The notes under the pieces were generated by a model. It was given only the letters and a program-made list of their open reading frames with translations, made no database searches and was not told the origin of the DNA. Both the position numbers and the translations under genes were made by a program. A stretch of DNA of 64,000 nt from SIG440 sp045631525 (GTDB taxonomy: Bacteria > Bacillota > Clostridia > Monoglobales > Monoglobaceae), in contig JAZQUY010000001.1 of NCBI GenBank assembly GCA_045631525.1, positions 1 to 64,000 on the forward strand, written 5' to 3'. Shown piece after piece: positions 59,867 through 64,000 of the stretch (positions are counted from its first letter, which is position 1; every line of letters begins with the position of its first letter).

Positions 59867-60451
59867 ATGAAAAAATTTGTATGTTCAGTATGTGGTTACG
59901 TTCACGAGGGAGATGCTCCTCCCGCAGCTTGTCCGGTTTGCAAGGTTCCGGCTGAAAAATTCAAGGAAATGCAAGAAGGTGCAGCGCTCGCAGCAGAGCA
60001 TGAATATGGTGTTTATGGTAAAACTGTAAAGAATAACCCTGACATCAGCGAAGAGGACAAGAAGTATATCTTTGAACAGCTTATGGCAAACTTTAACGGC
60101 GAATGTGCGGAAGTTGGCATGTATCTCTGCATGGCAAGAATTGCTCATCGTGAGGGTTATCCCGAAGTTGGTCTTTATTGGGAAAAGGCTGCTTTTGAAG
60201 AAGCAGAACACGCTGCAAAATTTGCGGAACTCCTTGGTGAAGACCTTGAACCCAATATGAAAGCTACAACAAAAGACAATCTCAAGTGGAGAGTTGACTG
60301 CGAATATGGTGCAACACAGGGCAAATTTGACCTTGCATCCTGTGCAAAGAAAAATGGTCTTGATGCTATCCATGACACAGTTCACGAAATGGCTCGCGAC
60401 GAAGCTCGCCACGGCCGTGGTCTTGAAGGTCTTCTTAAGAGATATTTCTAA
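59867..60451 (+). CDS. Reverse rubrerythrin (N-terminal rubredoxin domain)
   Basis: 194 residues. The rubredoxin domain comes first, with CSVCG and CPVCK (Cys 6, 9, 22, 25), then a ferritin-like di-iron domain with FNGECAEVGMY, EEAEHAAKF and MARDEARHG. This reversed order is known from clostridial NADH-peroxidase rubrerythrins. It reduces hydrogen peroxide. TAGGAGG precedes the ATG. Regulation by PerR is supported by the Per box. Confidence 0.95.
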   Translation: MKKFVCSVCGYVHEGDAPPAACPVCKVPAEKFKEMQEGAALAAEHEYGVYGKTVKNNPDISEEDKKYIFEQLMANFNGECAEVGMYLCMARIAHREGYPEVGLYWEKAAFEEAEHAAKFAELLGEDLEPNMKATTKDNLKWRVDCEYGATQGKFDLASCAKKNGLDAIHDTVHEMARDEARHGRGLEGLLKRYF

Positions 60452-60468
60452 AATACAGTTATAAGAAT

Positions 60469-60509
60469 AAAACCCCTTAGATGCGGATAATGCATCAAGG
60501 GGTTTTTTT
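60469..60509 (+). terminator. Terminator of perR-revRbr
   Basis: AACCCCTT/AAGGGGTT outer stem with an inner GATGC/GCATC helix, followed by T7. Confidence 0.88.
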
Positions 60510-60532
60510 GAAAGTACAAGCGTTAAAAATGG

Positions 60533-61342
60533 TTAGAGGGTAGCAATATATTCTTTAGGAGAACAGCCTGTTTTTCCCTTAAAAACTTTGGAAAAATATT
60601 GAGCATCGGAAAATCCGCATTGAGCTGAAATATCAGAAATGCTGGTAAAGCCTTGCTGCATAAGGGTACAGGCGTGCTGAAAGCGCAAAGTGTTTATGTA
60701 TTCGTTGATTCCTATCTTGAACGATTTTTTGAAAATGGTAGAAATATACTTGGGGCTGTAAGAGAATTCTGTGCTGAGAGTGTTCAGTGATATATGAGTA
60801 TCAGAAAAATTATCATCAATATATTTTTTGATAATCAATGCAATGTTGTTTTTTTTGTGAACCAATTTGTCGTCTGCAACAAGTGACTGGTTTCCGAGCA
60901 CAGAAAAAGTGTAAAGAAGAACACTTTCCGAAGCCCAATCTGCTATTTCAGGATTGATTTCAATACATTTTTGACAAAAAACACAAAGCTCCTGGCGATT
61001 GTTAAACATGAAGTTGTTATGGGAGATTTTTGTTTTTTCCATCATCTTATTTGAACGGGAGCCCAAAAAGCTTATATAGGTATAGGAAAATTCTTCATCC
61101 GCTTCGATGCAGAATGGCATATCCGGAAAAGTGAAAAAAACGTCGTATTTCTTTAGGGGAATTATTTTGCCTGTGATGTGGAGCTTTCCTGCCCCGGATT
61201 GAATATAATGAACCCTGTATAACCCGCAGGTTTTGAGGGATGTAAAGGGTTGAGGCTTGGTTTCAAGGACAAAGTTGACAGTATGGATAGAATGATAGTC
61301 GTTGTGGTCAGGCATAAAATAACAAATATTGTTGTCACTCAT
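60533..61342 (-). CDS. AraC-family regulator
   Basis: 269 residues. An N-terminal sensor region with a short beta-barrel (about 30-105; LYRVHYIQSGAGKLHITG) and two C-terminal helix-turn-helix motifs (about 165-265; LNTLSTEFSYSPKYISTIFK and ISDISAQCGFSDAQYFSKVFK). Divergent from two Gfo/Idh/MocA oxidoreductase genes, so it probably activates them when a sugar or polyol is present. ATG 61342 follows GAGGTG by 7 nt. Confidence 0.9.
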   Translation of the reverse strand: MSDNNICYFMPDHNDYHSIHTVNFVLETKPQPFTSLKTCGLYRVHYIQSGAGKLHITGKIIPLKKYDVFFTFPDMPFCIEADEEFSYTYISFLGSRSNKMMEKTKISHNNFMFNNRQELCVFCQKCIEINPEIADWASESVLLYTFSVLGNQSLVADDKLVHKKNNIALIIKKYIDDNFSDTHISLNTLSTEFSYSPKYISTIFKKSFKIGINEYINTLRFQHACTLMQQGFTSISDISAQCGFSDAQYFSKVFKGKTGCSPKEYIATL

Positions 61343-61365
61343 AAAAACACCTCGCTTTTTTAAAC

Positions 61366-61394
61366 AGTATAACAAAAACAAAGTATAGTGTCAA
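61366..61394 (-). promoter_or_regulatory. Sigma-A promoter of the AraC-type gene
   Basis: On the minus strand TTGACA (61389-61394), 17 bp and TATACT (61366-61371). Confidence 0.75.
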
Positions 61395-61437
61395 TAAAAA
61401 AGCAGACGTTTTTCCACAAAAAAATAGAAAAATTCCA

Positions 61438-61466
61438 TTGTGGTATATAAGCAGTAATGTTATAAT
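61438..61466 (+). promoter_or_regulatory. Promoter of the Gfo/Idh/MocA genes
   Basis: Weak -35 TTGTGG (61438-61443), 17 bp and perfect TATAAT (61461-61466). A poor -35 fits activation by the divergent AraC protein. Confidence 0.6.
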
Positions 61467-61498
61467 GATGGTATAAACTCGATAAGGAGGAAAATAAA

Positions 61499-62821
61499 AT
61501 GAGTAAAATTAAAATTGGTGTACTTGGCGGATACCGTGGTTCAAGTATGATTAACTATTGCAAAGATGCGGGAACAGCAGAGGTTGTTGCTATATGTGAC
61601 AAGTCTCATGAGGTTCTTGAGGCACAAAAAAATCTGGATGAAAATAGCAGCATAGCTCTTTATGACAACTTTGATGATTTTATTGAGCATGATATGGATG
61701 CTGTAGTGCTTGCAAACTATGCACATGAGCATGTACCCTTTGCTATAAAGGCGCTCAAAAAAGGAAAACACGTAATTTCTGAAGTATTGCCCGCAAACAA
61801 TATGAAAGAGGCAATTGAGCTTATTGAAACGGTTGAAGAAACTGGTCTTGTTTATGCGTATGCTGAAAATTATTGCTATATGAACGGACCTTATGAAATG
61901 AGAAGACTTTACAAGGAAGGCAAAATCGGTGAATTTGAATACGGCGAATGTGAATATGTTCACAACTGTGAACCTATCTGGCACAGTATTACTTACGGCG
62001 AAAAGGACCACTGGAGAAACAATATATATTCAACCTTCTATTGCACACACTCACTTGGCCCCATTATGCATATAACAGGTTTAAGACCGGTTTCAGTTAT
62101 TGGTTTTGAGGGTACTAAAAACGAAAGAAACCTCCGCGGTGGAGCAAAATGTGCTCAGTTTGGTATTGAAATGGTAACATTGGAAAATGGCGGAATCGTA
62201 AAGAGCATTCATGGAGGTTTGTATAAGAATTCTGTTTGGTACTCAGTGTATGGTTCAAAGGGCAGAATGGAAACTGCAAGAGAAGATGCAAAGGTTGATT
62301 ATGTAGACCATCTTTATGTGAATTATGATGAGTATGATGGTGAGTATGGTCAAGAAAGATTGGAAGATTATTATCCTACTCGTCCCGACGATGAATTTGC
62401 AAAGCAGTTTTCACATGGGGGATCAGATTTCTATACAATGAATCACTTCCTTGAAAAAATCAAAGGAAATCCAAATGCTGATATCATTGATGTTTATGAA
62501 GCTATGGATATGTTCCTTCCCGGATATTTTGCATATCTTTCAATCCTTGACGGAGGCAAGTCCAAAGAAATACCCAATCTCCGCGAAAAAGCAGCAAGAG
62601 ACGAATGGAGAAACTATACAGGCTGTACTGACCCGAAGACTGCGGGTGAACATTTGTGGCCAACATTTTCTTTGGGAACACCGGATATTGATGATGGGGT
62701 TTATGCTCATATGAAGAAACTCTGGGACGAAGAGTGCACAAAGAAGGAAGGTACTTATAGAACCCGTACGTTTAAACAAGGTGGAAAACACAGAGAAGTT
62801 GGAACAACCGGTGTAAAATAA
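61499..62821 (+). CDS. Gfo/Idh/MocA-family oxidoreductase 1
   Basis: 440 residues. A Rossmann N-terminus (KIGVLGGYRGSSM, about 3-16) and an alpha/beta C-terminal domain. Where most members have EKP at the catalytic lysine, this protein reads ISEVLPANN, so the usual lysine is absent, as in some divergent family members. Likely NAD(P)-dependent sugar or inositol-type chemistry, or a non-redox variant. AAGGAGG precedes the ATG. It heads an operon with a second family member. Confidence 0.85.
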   Translation: MSKIKIGVLGGYRGSSMINYCKDAGTAEVVAICDKSHEVLEAQKNLDENSSIALYDNFDDFIEHDMDAVVLANYAHEHVPFAIKALKKGKHVISEVLPANNMKEAIELIETVEETGLVYAYAENYCYMNGPYEMRRLYKEGKIGEFEYGECEYVHNCEPIWHSITYGEKDHWRNNIYSTFYCTHSLGPIMHITGLRPVSVIGFEGTKNERNLRGGAKCAQFGIEMVTLENGGIVKSIHGGLYKNSVWYSVYGSKGRMETAREDAKVDYVDHLYVNYDEYDGEYGQERLEDYYPTRPDDEFAKQFSHGGSDFYTMNHFLEKIKGNPNADIIDVYEAMDMFLPGYFAYLSILDGGKSKEIPNLREKAARDEWRNYTGCTDPKTAGEHLWPTFSLGTPDIDDGVYAHMKKLWDEECTKKEGTYRTRTFKQGGKHREVGTTGVK

Positions 62822-62837
62822 TTATTTAATAAATAAC

Positions 62838-62870
62838 CAAATTGCAGTAATTTAACGTTACTGCAATTTG
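62838..62870 (+). other. Perfect 13-bp intercistronic hairpin
   Basis: CAAATTGCAGTAA and its exact complement with a 7-nt loop, not followed by a T-tract. It lies between two oxidoreductase genes and may adjust their expression ratio or be a weak terminator. Confidence 0.6.
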
Positions 62871-62931
62871 TGCTTGAAAATATTATTTTGACAGAAGCAT
62901 AAGAATAGAAAAGTCAATATGAGGTGAAACA

Positions 62932-64000
62932 ATGAAAACAGTTAAATTTGGTATTATTGGATGCGGACTTATGGGAAAAGAGTTCGTAGGGGCTGTCGGC
63001 AGATGGTCACACTTAGAGGAGACATGTGCAAAGCCTGAAATCGTTGCGGTTTGTGATACAAACCCCGCATCTCTTGATTGGTTCTGTGACAGAGTATCTA
63101 CCATAAAGTACAAATACACAGACTATAAAGACCTTTTGGCAAATGATGAGGTTGAAGCGATATACTGCGCTGTACCTCACGTGCTCCATGGACAGATTTA
63201 TGTTGACATAATTGAATCAGGAAAGCACTTTATGGGCGAAAAGCCTTTCGGCATGGATATGGAGCAGAATAAAAAGATTATGGAGGCAATCAGCCGTCAT
63301 CCCGAGTCTGTGGTTCGTTGTGCCGGGGAATTCCCCTTCTATCCTGCATGTCAAAAACTGATTGACTATATCAAACAGGGAAAAACCGGCAGAATACTTG
63401 AAGTTAAGACAGGTTTTTGTCACTCAAGTGATATGAACCCTGAAAAACCTATTAACTGGAAGAGAATGATAAACGTAAACGGTGAATACGGTTGTATGGG
63501 TGACTTGGGTCTTCATGCAGAGCAGGTTCCCTTCCGCCTTGGCTGGATACCTGAAAATGTGTGTGCAAAGCTTTCAAATTACATAACAGAAAGACCTGAT
63601 GGCAAAGGCGGTATGGCAAAATGCGAAACCTGGGATAACGCAACACTTATTTGCGATACAAAGGATGAAAATGGAAACAAGTTCCCCATTACCTTTGAAA
63701 TGAAGCGTATGCAGCCCGGTGCTACAAACGAATGGTATCTTGAGGTTTATGGCATGGATATGTCACTCAGGTTTTCAACATCTGACCCTAACGCATTCTT
63801 CTTCACAGAAGCTATGGGACACGAACAGGCGTGGTGCAGACTTGTGGTAGGAAACAAACCCCAGATTCAGACAGCAACAGGTGCTATATTTGAATTTGGT
63901 TTTGCAGATGCAATTCTCCAGATGTGGGCCGCATTTATGTATGAGGTTGAGGGAAGAGAACTTGCCTTTGGCTGCTGCAGACCTGAGGAAACGGTTCTGT
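62932..64000 (+). CDS. Gfo/Idh/MocA-family oxidoreductase 2 (cut at window end)
   Basis: At least 356 codons read without a stop to the window edge. The N-terminus KFGIIGCGLMGKEF is the NAD(P)-binding motif and GEKPFG contains the conserved catalytic lysine, unlike the paralogue upstream. AGGTG precedes ATG 62932. It lies 110 nt after the first oxidoreductase, with a hairpin between. The substrate is unknown; such pairs often act on cyclitols or deoxy sugars. Confidence 0.88.
   Translation, partial: MKTVKFGIIGCGLMGKEFVGAVGRWSHLEETCAKPEIVAVCDTNPASLDWFCDRVSTIKYKYTDYKDLLANDEVEAIYCAVPHVLHGQIYVDIIESGKHFMGEKPFGMDMEQNKKIMEAISRHPESVVRCAGEFPFYPACQKLIDYIKQGKTGRILEVKTGFCHSSDMNPEKPINWKRMINVNGEYGCMGDLGLHAEQVPFRLGWIPENVCAKLSNYITERPDGKGGMAKCETWDNATLICDTKDENGNKFPITFEMKRMQPGATNEWYLEVYGMDMSLRFSTSDPNAFFFTEAMGHEQAWCRLVVGNKPQIQTATGAIFEFGFADAILQMWAAFMYEVEGRELAFGCCRPEETVL

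Overview
The window looks like chromosome from a low-GC, spore-forming, anaerobic Firmicute of class Clostridia. The evidence is the complete spore-coat operon cotJA-cotJB-cotJC, a PerR regulator next to a reverse rubrerythrin, a G5/3D-domain cell-wall protein of the YabE type, strong Shine-Dalgarno sites with TTG and GTG starts, and an OLE RNA with its partner gene oapA. Galacturonate genes (uxaB, uxaA, a family 4 glycosidase) suggest a pectin-rich habitat such as the gut, but that is inference. I cannot name the genus. I saw no rRNA, tRNA, CRISPR array or transposase.

Layout. 0.1-6.8 kb: a G5/3D wall protein on the minus strand, then trmN6-rsmI-response regulator-histidine kinase as a tightly overlapping operon, then an HtrA-type protease. 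6.8-15.4 kb: an AT-rich accessory island of mostly single-gene units, all on the plus strand: TRIC channel, small membrane protein, voltage-gated K+ channel, BRO-N antirepressor-like protein, DUF3791 protein, CocE-type hydrolase, zinc-ribbon/HEPN-like protein, small acidic protein, aldo/keto reductase, and a membrane-anchored HhH-like protein. Several units are preceded by related upstream modules carrying TGTCGAA boxes, often in tandem at 10-bp spacing. These match the Spo0A (0A) box and sit just downstream of a -10-like TATAAA/TATAAT. Direct and inverted repeats also flank some units. 15.4-20.0 kb: an LTA-synthase-like sulfatase, an M20 dipeptidase and a MATE exporter. 20.1-21.3 kb: cotJABC. 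21.3-27.5 kb: sugar genes with an AraC regulator. 27.5-30.3 kb: argG-argH behind an argG promoter with two ARG boxes. 30.3-35.7 kb: ruvC, ruvAB, metG and a DUF1015 gene. 35.8 kb: an MFS transporter.

37.0-49.5 kb is the most distinctive region. A consensus sigma-A promoter drives a ~615-nt structured RNA identified as OLE RNA, followed by oapA, dxs, tlyA, nadK, recN, an RseC-like gene, an ABC-F ATPase, an HD dNTPase and two secreted wall or surface proteins. The gaps are small, so this may be one very long operon. 49.5-53.2 kb (minus strand) holds a second deacetylase, an M23 peptidase, a CpXC protein and metA. 53.3-59.3 kb holds a ClpP-like TepA protein, rpsU-yqeY-yqeG, an AP-endonuclease-type TIM barrel, an M24 peptidase, efp, a CD1247-like protein and a ZIP zinc transporter. 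59.4-60.5 kb is perR-revRbr behind a PerR box. 60.5-64 kb is an AraC regulator divergent from two Gfo/Idh/MocA oxidoreductases, the second cut by the window end.

Start codons were chosen by Shine-Dalgarno position where the longest reading frame was implausible. All promoter, operator and terminator calls are by eye.
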